This document shows positions 16,493 to 25,249 of a stretch of DNA of 64,000 nucleotides, piece by piece. Origin of the DNA: Pontibacter kalidii (GTDB lineage Bacteria; Bacteroidota; Bacteroidia; Cytophagales; Hymenobacteraceae); the NCBI RefSeq assembly GCF_026278245.1, contig NZ_CP111079.1:3102501-3166500 (forward strand), given 5' to 3'. The notes under the pieces are model-generated. The model was not told where the DNA came from. It saw only the letters and a list, made by a program, of their open reading frames with translations, and made no database searches. The stretch's first letter is position 1; the number at the start of each line of letters is the position of its first letter. Made by a program: the position numbers and the translations under genes.

Positions 16493-17596
16493 TTAAAACA
16501 AAATCTCCAACCGGGCCGAGTAGCTATCGTCCTCCTCCTCCACCTCCAGCTCATAGCGACCTTCGTAGAGCAGTTCCAGGCGGCGCTGCAGGTTTTTAAG
16601 GCCGATACCCGAGGCCATATCGCGGGAGCTACTGCTTGCTTTGTCGATGCATTTGCAGTTCTCTACCAGCAGCACCAGCTTCTCGTCCGTCACCTTCACA
16701 TCTATCCTGATCCAGGCATCTTTGGTTTCGGTGCTAACGCCATGTTTAAAGGCATTCTCCACGAAGGGCAAGAGCAGCATGGGCGCAATCTGCTTGCCGG
16801 CTATACTTCCGGTGGCGGAGAACTGCACCTCCACCCGCTCCCCATAGCGCACCTGCTCCAGGGCGATGTAGTTTTTGATGTACTCCAGCTCCTTTTCCAG
16901 CGGCATGGTGGCCGCGTTGGCATCGTGCAGCATGTAGTCCATCAACCCGGAAAGCTTGAGCACCACCTCCGGCGCGTTGTCCGATTTCTTGAGCGTGAGC
17001 GCGTACAGACTGTTGAGCGTGTTGAACAGGAAGTGCGGGTGGATCTGCCCTTTCAGGAATTTGAGCTCCGCCTCCAGTTTATCCTGCGTCAGGTCACGGG
17101 CCGCCCGCTGGTGGCTGTACCAGTTCTTGAGCAGCGCGATCACGGCCGTAATGGCCACCACATAGTTAATGTTCACAATGTTCTTGACGAAGCGGTAGAA
17201 GGTCAGGGTGTCTTGGGTGCAGGTGGTGGGGCAGAAAATCGGGTGGATAAGGAAAGGCAGCAGCACGAACTGCATCAGCGCGCCAATGGCCCCCATCAGC
17301 AGCAGCAGGTACACGACAAACTCCAGGTAGCGCTTCTGCAGCAGGTAGCGCGGCAGCAGGTAGTACATGTTAAAGTATACCAGCCCCATTTTAAACGGCA
17401 GCTCCACCAGCTCCACCATAAAGGCGTTGTAGTAATCATCGATGTAACTACCGTATAGCAGCCCAAAGAAAACCACATACACCGTCCAGAAGGCCAGGTG
17501 CAGCAGCAGGCGGTTCTGCGTGACGTTGCGCACCTCGGGCAGGCTCCAGGTGGCGCCGGTTTCTAGGGTATTGGCCGTGCTCAACTTTATCTCCAT
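16493..17596 (-). CDS. LytS/YehU-type sensor histidine kinase
   Basis: This membrane sensor kinase of 367 aa has four predicted transmembrane segments in the first ~150 residues (for example LLHLAFWTVYVVFFGLLYG, FVVYLLLLMGAIGALMQFV and NINYVVAITAVIALL). A His_kinase domain follows with the phospho-acceptor His in QIHPHFLFNTLNSL, then an HATPase segment with PFVENAFKHGV (N-box) and GIGLKNLQRRLELLY. It should phosphorylate the LytTR regulator encoded next. There is no extracellular sensor domain, so signals are likely sensed in the membrane. An in-frame TTG at 17623 exists, but the -7 box at 17601-17608 sits between it and the ATG at 17596, favouring the ATG. Confidence 0.9.
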   Translation of the reverse strand: MEIKLSTANTLETGATWSLPEVRNVTQNRLLLHLAFWTVYVVFFGLLYGSYIDDYYNAFMVELVELPFKMGLVYFNMYYLLPRYLLQKRYLEFVVYLLLLMGAIGALMQFVLLPFLIHPIFCPTTCTQDTLTFYRFVKNIVNINYVVAITAVIALLKNWYSHQRAARDLTQDKLEAELKFLKGQIHPHFLFNTLNSLYALTLKKSDNAPEVVLKLSGLMDYMLHDANAATMPLEKELEYIKNYIALEQVRYGERVEVQFSATGSIAGKQIAPMLLLPFVENAFKHGVSTETKDAWIRIDVKVTDEKLVLLVENCKCIDKASSSSRDMASGIGLKNLQRRLELLYEGRYELEVEEEDDSYSARLEILF

Positions 17597-17600
17597 ACTA

Positions 17601-17608
17601 CAAAGGTA
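17601..17608 (-). promoter_or_regulatory. -7-like box immediately before the kinase ATG
   Basis: The minus strand reads TACCTTTG (TAnnTTTG), ending only 4 bases before the ATG at 17596. If used, the transcript would be nearly leaderless. No good -33 element is visible. Confidence 0.35.
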
Positions 17609-17811
17609 TATTTTCTGGTACAAGCCGCTACCGTTATCTGCACAGTTTTAGACCGATAGCCAGCCCTGTGCCGTTAGTGGCGGCTTCCGCTTGACCAACA
17701 GCGTTTGGGGCGGTAAAGGTTTATTTTTCCGGATCCCGGGGCCTTACCTTATCTTGTATTCCTACTTTTTCCGAAGGAATTTATACTTTTAGCTTGAGTT
17801 TACCCGCACAT

Positions 17812-18357
17812 ATGCCAAACCAATCAGAAAAGCTCCTTCAATTTGAGGCCCTGTTCCGGCGCAATTACGGGCACCTGTGCCAGCGGATGCAGCGCATCAC
17901 GTCCGATGCTGCTGTAGCCGAGGACCTGGTGCAGGAGGTCTTCATTAGTTTTTGGAACAACGAGCAGTGGCAGGCGGTGGAGAATCCAGAAGCCTACTTA
18001 TATCGTGCCTGTCTCAATAAAGCCCTGAACCATACCACCAGCCAGAAACGCCGCACCGAGTTGGCACAGCAGTACCAACAGGGGCAAGACCACGCTACAA
18101 CGGCAGACCAAGACCTGGCCCTGCAGGAGCTACAGCAGCAGGTGCAGCAGGCCATAGATGCTCTGCCGGCTGTGTGCCGCAAGGTGTTTTTGCTGAGCCG
18201 CCACGAGGAGATGACGCATAAAGAGATCGCCGATTTCCTCAACATCTCTCCCAACACCGTGGACAACCACATTAAAAAAGCCCTGGCCGTACTTCGGAGG
18301 CTGCTCCTGGGCCTGCTTTTGGGGTGCCTCCATCTACTTTTTAGTTTTTTTTCGTGA
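17812..18357 (+). CDS. ECF sigma factor (FecI-like)
   Basis: This 181-aa extracytoplasmic-function sigma factor has region 2 (FEALFRRNYGHLCQRM to AEDLVQEVFISFW) for core and -10 binding, and region 4 (LPAVCRKVFLLSRHEEMTHKEIADFLNISPNTVDNHIKKALAVLRR) with its helix-turn-helix. The C-terminus, LLLGLLLGCLHLLFSFFS, is strikingly hydrophobic for a sigma factor, a feature seen in some Bacteroidota members. It heads a unit with the FecR anti-sigma factor, an STN-type receptor and a DUF4249 lipoprotein, so it should be released when the receptor binds its ligand. A TTG at 17794 is the alternative start; the ATG at 17812 is preferred. Confidence 0.92.
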   Translation: MPNQSEKLLQFEALFRRNYGHLCQRMQRITSDAAVAEDLVQEVFISFWNNEQWQAVENPEAYLYRACLNKALNHTTSQKRRTELAQQYQQGQDHATTADQDLALQELQQQVQQAIDALPAVCRKVFLLSRHEEMTHKEIADFLNISPNTVDNHIKKALAVLRRLLLGLLLGCLHLLFSFFS

Positions 18358-18461
18358 GCGGGTAGCGGTACCTGCGCTTTCAACTGTCATACTTCTGAAC
18401 ACCGATAAAAACTGCCGCCAGGTTATGCACAGACTTAAAACCTTAACCTCAGCCCAAAACC

Positions 18462-19442
18462 ATGGATAGCCGCTACTGGGACATCGCTGCCAAGAGCTTT
18501 AAAGGCAAGGCCACACCCGCCGAGGAGGAGGCGCTGCGCCAGTGGCTGAACCAAAGTCCGGAGCACCGGGAGCAGTACCAGGCCCAACAGCAGCTCTGGA
18601 GGCTCACGGCACCCGCCCCTGCCACAGCAGTAGATACGGATTCCGCCTGGAGAAAAGTGCGTGCGCAACTGCAGCCGCAGCAGGCAAAGGTTATCCCGCT
18701 ACACCGGCAGCTGTGGCGCGTGGCCGCTGCCGTGGTGGTGCTTGTCGGCATCGCCTGGCTGGCTAAGCTATACTTCCTGCCTTACTATGGGCTAGAGGTA
18801 GTAAGGTCGGGTAGTGGGCAAATGGCAGTTATACTTCCGGACAGCAGCCAGGTGTGGCTCAATAAAGGAACTACACTTGCTTATAATCCGGATTTTAACG
18901 GACCGCAGCGGGAAGTACACCTGGAGGGCGAGGCCTTTTTCGAAGTAAAGCGCAATCCGCAGCAGCCTTTTGTCATTGAGGCAGAGAACAGTAAAACACA
19001 AGTACTAGGAACCTCCTTTAACCTGCGCGCCTATCCACATGAACAGACGGTGGAGTTGACGGTGGCCACGGGCAAGGTTGCCTTTACATCATCTAAAAGT
19101 TCAGCACAGGCTATTGTTACCCCTGGCTATGGTGCCATACTTCAGAAACAGGAAAACAGCGTTGAAAAGTATGAATTGGCCGGTGAAAACGCCTGGGCCT
19201 GGAAAAGCGGCAAGCTGCACTTCGGCGGCAAACCGCTAAAGGAGGTACTGGCGGCGCTGGAGCGCTACTACGGGGTGACACTGCAGCTAGCGCACCCAGG
19301 GCTGGAAAACTGCCGGTTTACGGGCACCTTCCAGAACTCAGAGCTGCAGGAGGTGCTGCAGGTGCTGGAGGCATCGCTGCAACTCGAGATCATAAAGCAG
19401 GACGAGCATACTTATACGTTGGCGGGCAACGGCTGCCACTAA
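18462..19442 (+). CDS. FecR-family anti-sigma factor
   Basis: This inner-membrane anti-sigma factor of 326 aa has a cytoplasmic N-terminus that should hold the sigma factor (YWDIAAKSFKGKATPAEEEALRQW), one transmembrane segment near residues 85-105 (VAAAVVVLVGIAWLAKLYFL), a periplasmic FecR domain (PDSSQVWLNKGTTLAYNPDF, then VHLEGEAFFEV) and a C-terminal DUF4974-like segment (GGKPLKEVLAALERYYGVTLQL). It relays the signal from the STN domain of the next protein. The gaps are 104 bp to the sigma gene and 19 bp to the receptor gene, in keeping with one transcript. Confidence 0.93.
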   Translation: MDSRYWDIAAKSFKGKATPAEEEALRQWLNQSPEHREQYQAQQQLWRLTAPAPATAVDTDSAWRKVRAQLQPQQAKVIPLHRQLWRVAAAVVVLVGIAWLAKLYFLPYYGLEVVRSGSGQMAVILPDSSQVWLNKGTTLAYNPDFNGPQREVHLEGEAFFEVKRNPQQPFVIEAENSKTQVLGTSFNLRAYPHEQTVELTVATGKVAFTSSKSSAQAIVTPGYGAILQKQENSVEKYELAGENAWAWKSGKLHFGGKPLKEVLAALERYYGVTLQLAHPGLENCRFTGTFQNSELQEVLQVLEASLQLEIIKQDEHTYTLAGNGCH

Positions 19443-19461
19443 TACCTTAACCACCTCACCT

Positions 19462-22095
19462 ATGAACAAACGTGTACTATGCCTGGGCGTAGCCTGGCTA
19501 ACCATTGCCCTCGCTGCGCTGGCGCAGGCAGGCCTGCTGGAGCAGAAAGTCTCCCTCAATCAACCCAACGCCACCATACAACAGGTACTCGAGGAGCTGT
19601 CTGAAAAGTATAATCTCACCTTCTCCTACGGCAACGACCTGGTGCCGCTGCAGCAACAAGTAAGCATCCATGCCGAAAACCAGCCGCTGCGTCAGGTGCT
19701 GGATGAATTGCTAAAAAATAGCGGCACAAGTTATACCTTGATTGGGAGCCAGATTATACTGCGGCCTGTGAAAAGGCAGGAACAGCAGCGGGTAACGGTT
19801 AGTGGGCACGTTAGAGATGCAACTTCCGGGGAGAGTTTGGCAGGGGCCACGGTAACCAATGGAACAGCCGGAGCGGCAGCCAATACCTATGGCTTTTATA
19901 GTATAACCTTACCCGCCGGGCTAGTGCAGTTGCAGGTGCGCTACCTAGGATATGAACCGCTTATTCTTAGCATAGCTCATGTTACTGCTGACACAACCCT
20001 GCAACTGCAGCTACAGCCGCTTTCCAACCAGATCCAGGAGGTAAACATCACCGCCGAAAAGGGTATGGACTTGCAGCAGGCTAACCAGATAACCATGCGC
20101 GGAGCCGAGTTAAAGCAGTTGCCGCGCCTGATGGGAGAGGCCGATGCGGTTAAAGCCATGCAACTGATGCCCGGTATACTTGGTGGCCGCGAAGGCTCCT
20201 CTGACCTGATCGTGCGCGGCGGCAGCCCCGACCAGAACCTGATCCTGCAGGACGGGGTGCCGGTGTATAACGTATCGCACCTGCTGGGCATGTTTTCGGT
20301 CTTTAATCCGGATGCCATTAAATCGGTGGAGCTGCTAAAAGGAGGCTTTCCGGCCCCTTACGGCGGCAGGCTCTCCTCGGTGGTGGATGTGCAGTTGAAG
20401 GAGGGCAATAACCAGCAGTTCGCCGGCGAGGGCGCCGTAGGATTGATTTCTTCCAAGCTGATGCTGGAGGGGCCGATCAAAGATGAGAAAACCTCTTTCC
20501 TGCTAGCGGCCCGACGCACTTACCTAGACGTGCTGGCCGCCGCCGCAGCGGCCATGAGCGGGGAAGACATCAGCAACTACAATTTTCTCGACCTCAACGC
20601 TAAAGTAAACCATACCTTCTCCCCTGCCAACAGGTTGTACCTGAGCCTGTACAGCGGCCAGGATAGGTTCTCAGATAAGCAGGAGTTTTACAACTATGCC
20701 AGCACCGAGCAGCAAAAGTATAACATGCGCTGGGGCAACATCACCAGTGCCCTCCGCTGGAACCATGCATTCGGCCCGAAGCTCTTCAGCAACACTACCC
20801 TCACTTATAGCCGCTACCGCTTTGCGCAGCAGTCGGAGGTAAAAAGCCCACAGCTCAACCGCTCCGTAGACTACAGCTCCGGCATCACAGACTGGGGCGC
20901 AAAAGCAGACTTCGATTACCTGCCCCACACCCGGCACAGCGTGCGGTTCGGCGGCAGCTATACTTTCCACACGTTCCGGCCAGAGGTTACCTCGCTCCGG
21001 ACAGACAGCCTCACCCTCACCACCGACTCCTTCTCTACCATCCGGGCGCACGAGTTTTATACTTATGCCGATGACCGTCTACAGCTGAGCGAGCGCCTGC
21101 AGGTAAATATTGGATTGCACTTCTCGGGATTCGAAGTGAATGGTGAGTTTTATACCTCACTGCAGCCGCGCCTGGCGCTGGGCTATACTTCGGCTACAGG
21201 CATCAGTATACGCGCCTCCTATGCCACCATGGCCCAGTACCTGCATCTGCTCAGCAACACCTCCACCGGGACCCCTACCGATATCTGGGTACCCGCCACC
21301 GAGAAAGTGAGACCGCAGCGCTCCTGGCAGGCCACATTCGGTGCAGCCACTGTATTGGGGCAGCAGTGGGAACTGACGTCGGATTTATACTATAAGGCAA
21401 TGCAGGACGTGGCTGAGTTTAAGGATGGAGCTGACTTTATTGGTGAGTTCTTCCGCAGCGGCCCCGAAACCAACTTCGCCAACTTCGTGTCGCCCCCTTA
21501 CGAAACGCGCGTGGTGAGCGGCAGGGGATGGAGCTATGGCTCGGAGTGGCTGCTGCGCAAGCGGCAGGGCAAAACCACTGGTTGGCTCGGTTATACTTTA
21601 TCCTGGTCGTGGCGGCAGATGGATAGCATCAACTTTAATCAGAAGTACCCTTACACCTACGACAGCCGCCACAGCATCTCGCTGGTTGCCAACCATCAGC
21701 TTACCGAAAGGCTACGCGTGGGCGGGAGCTGGGTTTACCGCACCGGCTACGCCACTACATTGCCAGCAGCCAGCTACAAGGCCTACAACGAGCCTGTAAA
21801 TAACCCCTACGGCTGGAGCCCCTCGGTGGAGACGGTCGATTACGTGGGTGAGCGCAACAACTACCGCATGCCCGCTTACCACCGCCTGGACCTGAGCCTG
21901 ACGCACTCCAAGAAGAAAAAATGGGGCGAGCGCAGCTGGAACATTTCTGTTTACAACGCCTATAACCATAAAAACCCATACTTCATGCACCTCAGCCAAC
22001 CAAGTATAAGCGCCGAAAACAATTCTTCACGTCGTCTTTATAAGGTCTCGCTGTTTCCGGTGCTGCCGTCCATTAGCTATGCGTTTAAGTTTTAA
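19462..22095 (+). CDS. TonB-dependent receptor with STN signalling domain
   Basis: This outer-membrane receptor of 877 aa takes up a ligand and signals its presence. Domains in order: signal peptide ending in ALAQA; an STN domain (about 25-105: ATIQQVLEELSEKYNLTFSY and PLRQVLDELLKNSG); a CarboxypepD_reg-like domain (VSGHVRDATSGESLAGATV); a plug (MPGILGGREGSSDLIVRGGSPDQNLILQDGVPVY); and a long beta-barrel ending in aromatic Phe (SYAFKF). The STN domain contacts the FecR protein encoded just upstream. The downstream partner is DUF4249, not SusD, so the substrate is not obviously a glycan. Iron chelates or small molecules are possible. Confidence 0.93.
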   Translation: MNKRVLCLGVAWLTIALAALAQAGLLEQKVSLNQPNATIQQVLEELSEKYNLTFSYGNDLVPLQQQVSIHAENQPLRQVLDELLKNSGTSYTLIGSQIILRPVKRQEQQRVTVSGHVRDATSGESLAGATVTNGTAGAAANTYGFYSITLPAGLVQLQVRYLGYEPLILSIAHVTADTTLQLQLQPLSNQIQEVNITAEKGMDLQQANQITMRGAELKQLPRLMGEADAVKAMQLMPGILGGREGSSDLIVRGGSPDQNLILQDGVPVYNVSHLLGMFSVFNPDAIKSVELLKGGFPAPYGGRLSSVVDVQLKEGNNQQFAGEGAVGLISSKLMLEGPIKDEKTSFLLAARRTYLDVLAAAAAAMSGEDISNYNFLDLNAKVNHTFSPANRLYLSLYSGQDRFSDKQEFYNYASTEQQKYNMRWGNITSALRWNHAFGPKLFSNTTLTYSRYRFAQQSEVKSPQLNRSVDYSSGITDWGAKADFDYLPHTRHSVRFGGSYTFHTFRPEVTSLRTDSLTLTTDSFSTIRAHEFYTYADDRLQLSERLQVNIGLHFSGFEVNGEFYTSLQPRLALGYTSATGISIRASYATMAQYLHLLSNTSTGTPTDIWVPATEKVRPQRSWQATFGAATVLGQQWELTSDLYYKAMQDVAEFKDGADFIGEFFRSGPETNFANFVSPPYETRVVSGRGWSYGSEWLLRKRQGKTTGWLGYTLSWSWRQMDSINFNQKYPYTYDSRHSISLVANHQLTERLRVGGSWVYRTGYATTLPAASYKAYNEPVNNPYGWSPSVETVDYVGERNNYRMPAYHRLDLSLTHSKKKKWGERSWNISVYNAYNHKNPYFMHLSQPSISAENNSSRRLYKVSLFPVLPSISYAFKF

Positions 22096-22098
22096 GAA

Positions 22099-22959
22099 AT
22101 GATGAAAATGCGAAAGATAAAGTTCACGTTGCCGCTGATGTGCCTGATGCTGCTACTAAGCAGCTGCGAAACGGTAGTGGAAATGGAGCTTCCGGCCCAC
22201 GAACCGAAGTTGGTTGTAAACGCCGTCATCAACCCCGACAGCCTTTTTACGGTGGAGGTAAGCCCCAGCCAAAATCCCTTATCCAACAAAGCGCACGAGC
22301 CGGTAAGCAACGCCACCGTGCAGGTATACCAGGCCGACCAGCACCTATACACGCTACAGCACAAAGGAAACGGCACTTACAGCACAGACCAAAAACCGCA
22401 GGCGCTACAGCACTATGAACTGAAGGTAGAGGCGCCGGGCTTACCAACTGCCAGCGCAACAACATACATCCCCGCCGCACCAGCTATCAGCAACCTGAAT
22501 GCCACGCCTGTAGCCGCCACAGCGTCGGATGGTCCTACCGTTAGCGCCACTTTCACCTTGGCTGACACGCCCGGCCAGGAAAACTTCTACTACATTCAAG
22601 CTTTTACCCCCGACACAAGCTATCTTGACGGACAGCCCTACAGAAGATCTGTGGGGGTGAGACTAGTGGAGCCATTTGAAGACGAGTTCACGATGGAGGA
22701 CCATTACTTTTTCAGCGATAAGCTATTTGATGGAAAAGTTGTAACGCTGCGCCTGGACCTGGAAAACCCGCCTCAATATACTACCTACGTGCGCATCGCA
22801 CACATTACGCGCGAGTTCTATGACTACGTCCGAACACTTAACAAACAGTCGTACCGCGATAATTTTGCCACACCGCCCGGCCCTGTAGCCAACAACATAC
22901 AGAGCGGCATAGGGGTATTTGCAGGATATCATGCGGTGACATTGGTGATGGAGCCCTAG
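22099..22959 (+). CDS. DUF4249 lipoprotein, partner of the STN receptor
   Basis: This 286-aa surface or periplasmic lipoprotein has a signal ending in LLSSC, then ETVVEMELPAHEPKLVVNAVINPD, the characteristic start of DUF4249, with a mainly beta-strand composition. DUF4249 proteins are repeatedly encoded after TonB receptors in Bacteroidota and are thought to take the place of SusD as the lid or ligand-binding partner, though their biochemistry is poorly known. It starts 3 bp after the receptor stop codon, so translation is likely coupled. Several in-frame ATGs occur within the first four codons. Confidence 0.87.
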   Translation: MMKMRKIKFTLPLMCLMLLLSSCETVVEMELPAHEPKLVVNAVINPDSLFTVEVSPSQNPLSNKAHEPVSNATVQVYQADQHLYTLQHKGNGTYSTDQKPQALQHYELKVEAPGLPTASATTYIPAAPAISNLNATPVAATASDGPTVSATFTLADTPGQENFYYIQAFTPDTSYLDGQPYRRSVGVRLVEPFEDEFTMEDHYFFSDKLFDGKVVTLRLDLENPPQYTTYVRIAHITREFYDYVRTLNKQSYRDNFATPPGPVANNIQSGIGVFAGYHAVTLVMEP

Positions 22960-23187
22960 CTTTGTTTTTTCCCCAATTCCATCACGTTCCTGACTCAGTT
23001 CATCGGTACTTTTACCCACACATGGCTAACTGACACAAAGAAAAAAGGCCTAAGTATAGCCCTTTCAGGAGTTTGTCTAAAAGCCAGGCAACTATCCTGT
23101 CTTCTAGCTTATCTTTATAGTGTTGCTCAGCTACTTACATACACCTGATCAACCACGCGACCCGACACTAAATATAAAGATAAAGCT

Positions 23188-23763
23188 ATGAAAAAAGTAA
23201 TTCTTACCCTGTTGGCGGCGGTGCTGCTGGCAGCGGCCGCCCCAGTAGTTCAGGCACAGGAACAGACAAGTGTACCATTAACCTCCGAGGAAGCCCACAA
23301 ACTGCTCCGCCGGCTGTCGGGTAATTGGCAGGTGAGTCACTATTCGTGGCAGCCGGACCGCAATGCCTACTACCAGTCGTCGGGAAAGGCAAACGTAAGC
23401 CCAGCCCACCAGGGTAGCTACCTGCACGAAAAGACCTATGTAAGGCAGCCGGACGGCAGCCAAAAACGGCAGGAGTGCTTCTTCGGGTATTCAGCCTCGA
23501 AGGAGCGGTTTGAGTTGATACAGGCAGACAAGCAGAACGGAAACACCACGCTCCTGGTGGGCCAATGGCACCCGGAGTTTCATTCCATCACCTTAACACA
23601 CCCGGAGGGGCTGAAGCGGGGCGGTCCCAACAACGTGGAGTATGTTTACGTGTTCTTGCCCGAGGGCATGTTGCTGAAAATAGTCCGCACCCTCGATGAA
23701 GAGGGCAACTACCGCATCCAATCCCAGGACTATTACTCCCCGCAGCATACTGCTAGCTTCTAA
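23188..23763 (+). CDS. Exported hypothetical protein, DUF1579-like
   Basis: This 191-aa protein has a clear Sec signal peptide (MKKVILTLLAAVLL to QAQEQ). The mature part begins with RRLSGNWQVSHYSWQPDRNAYYQSSGKANVS, resembling the lipocalin-like DUF1579 family, in which a beta-barrel starts with G-x-W. I am moderately sure of that assignment. It may bind a small hydrophobic ligand in the periplasm. It is separated from the DUF4249 gene by 228 bp and is probably transcribed alone. Confidence 0.72.
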   Translation: MKKVILTLLAAVLLAAAAPVVQAQEQTSVPLTSEEAHKLLRRLSGNWQVSHYSWQPDRNAYYQSSGKANVSPAHQGSYLHEKTYVRQPDGSQKRQECFFGYSASKERFELIQADKQNGNTTLLVGQWHPEFHSITLTHPEGLKRGGPNNVEYVYVFLPEGMLLKIVRTLDEEGNYRIQSQDYYSPQHTASF

Positions 23764-23843
23764 GGGATAAGGGCCTGTCACGCCTATTCATATTTACTTT
23801 ATAGTATAGGCGTGGCTGGCCTTGCTTCATACCCGGTCTTACG

Positions 23844-23884
23844 CTTGCATGCGTAGGGGCGCGTAACGCCCCTACGCATGCAAG
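23844..23884. repeat. Perfect 18-bp inverted repeat (REP-like)
   Basis: The left arm CTTGCATGCGTAGGGGCG (23844-23861) and its exact complement (23867-23884) enclose a 5-base CGTAA loop. The GTAGGGGCG..CGCCCCTAC core is of the kind found as dispersed repeats in many genomes. It lies between convergent genes and could also stop transcription, but there is no T-run. Confidence 0.85.
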
Positions 23885-23924
23885 CCAGGTTATCCTGCCG
23901 CGCCCCCGGCACAGCAGGGTAGCC

Positions 23925-24647
23925 TCACCTCCTGTATTTGCGCTTCAGTTTCACCACTTTATACTTCAGGCTATCATACACCAGGCCGGCTAGCAGGATG
24001 GCGGCAGCCAGCAGCAGCGCTTTCATGGCGAAGGCAGAAAAAACAAAGCCGCCCACAATACAACCCAGAAAGAAGAAACTGATGATGGTGAGGCGCAGCT
24101 TGATGGAGGCCCGCAGCTTTTCCTGCTGCTCCTGCTTCCGGTAAAAGTACAGCTGTGAGATCTCAATGCCCAGGTCGGTGAATAGGCCGGTGAGGTGGGT
24201 GGTGCGCACCACGGCGTTGGAGATGCGGGTTACCAGCGCATTCTGCAGGCCCATGGCAAAGAGCAGGCAGCAGGCCACGGCAATGCGGTGCTGCAGGATA
24301 AACTCCAGGCTCAGCAGCGCCACCGATACCAGCACCAACAGCTCCAGGCCCACCGGCGGGAGGTATACAAACTGCTTGTTTCGTCGCAGCATTGCCTCCA
24401 GCAGGATGCCTGACACGATGGCCCCGGATAAAAAAGCAAGTATGAACAGCAGGTAGCCCCAGGCGTTGGAAAAGTTCTGGCGCCCCACCTCATCGGCAAA
24501 GAAGGCGAAGTGGCCCGTCACGTTAGTGGTGAGCTGCTGCAGCGCAAATACACCCGCCACGTTCACAATACCCGCCACCAGCGAGAGCAGCGAGGCCAGC
24601 TTCAGGTTATGCTTCAGGGTGCGGTTTTTCCCTCGGTGTCGGAACAT
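23925..24647 (-). CDS. YoaK/DUF1275 family membrane protein
   Basis: This 240-aa inner-membrane protein has about six transmembrane segments. The diagnostic stretches are LLSLVAGIVNVAGVFALQQLTTNVTGH and LLFAMGLQNALVTRISNAVVRTTHLTG, both conserved in DUF1275 (YoaK). The family's function is unsettled; a transport or membrane-stress role has been suggested. The C-terminus is strongly basic (KYKVVKLKRKYRR). It lies 60 bp downstream of the alkyltransferase-like gene on the same strand and could be cotranscribed with it. Confidence 0.85.
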   Translation of the reverse strand: MFRHRGKNRTLKHNLKLASLLSLVAGIVNVAGVFALQQLTTNVTGHFAFFADEVGRQNFSNAWGYLLFILAFLSGAIVSGILLEAMLRRNKQFVYLPPVGLELLVLVSVALLSLEFILQHRIAVACCLLFAMGLQNALVTRISNAVVRTTHLTGLFTDLGIEISQLYFYRKQEQQEKLRASIKLRLTIISFFFLGCIVGGFVFSAFAMKALLLAAAILLAGLVYDSLKYKVVKLKRKYRR

Positions 24648-24707
24648 GCTGGGTAGTGGGCGTAGAACTTCTGCTAAAGTATAAATCCGGGGCCGGATAG
24701 GCTACTG

Positions 24708-25049
24708 TTACAGCAACTCTTTCGCCGGGTCCCAGAACAGTTCCCTAAAATCCGCCACCTGGCCGTTCTCTACGCGCACCCCCTCCTGTTCCAGCCGCTC
24801 CTGCATGGCGTGGGGCGTGTCAAAGTGCTGGCTACCGGTAAGCATGCCGATACGGTTTACGACCCGGTGGGCCGGAATCTTAGTCATGGGGTGGGAGGCG
24901 ATCAGGGCCCAGCCCACCATTCTGGCCGAGCCTTTTGCCCCCAAATAGCTGGCTATGGCCCCATATGAGGTTACCCGGCCACGCGGGATGAGCTGCACTA
25001 CCTCGTATACATTCTGGAAAAAATTCTCCTTGCTATCTTTTTTTGCCAT
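24708..25049 (-). CDS. Alkyltransferase-like (ATL) DNA-repair protein
   Basis: This 113-aa member of the MGMT/Ogt fold keeps the DNA-binding and base-flipping features (IPRGRVTSYGAIASYLG, and the arginine finger in SARMVGWAL) but has PAHRV at residues 59-63, where true methyltransferases have PCHRV. The acceptor Cys is thus Ala60, which makes this an ATL protein: it binds O6-alkylguanine without repairing it and hands the lesion to nucleotide excision repair. A TTG at 25055 could start two codons earlier, but the ATG at 25049 is preferred. The length is normal for ATL. Confidence 0.9.
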   Translation of the reverse strand: MAKKDSKENFFQNVYEVVQLIPRGRVTSYGAIASYLGAKGSARMVGWALIASHPMTKIPAHRVVNRIGMLTGSQHFDTPHAMQERLEQEGVRVENGQVADFRELFWDPAKELL

Positions 25050-25249
25050 TTTCAATCACTGCTGTTTAAACCTTCGGTACCGTTTTATGTCTTTAAGATG
25101 TGCCGGTTTGTAGAGTTTAAGTTACGTCAACTTTTATTGTTCGCAACGTTGTCTGTATATTTAACCTGGATAATACCACCAAACCGGGTAACCCTGCCTT
25201 ATGAATGCATAACGGGCACTCTCCTAACTAAACCTGTGTTAAAACACAA

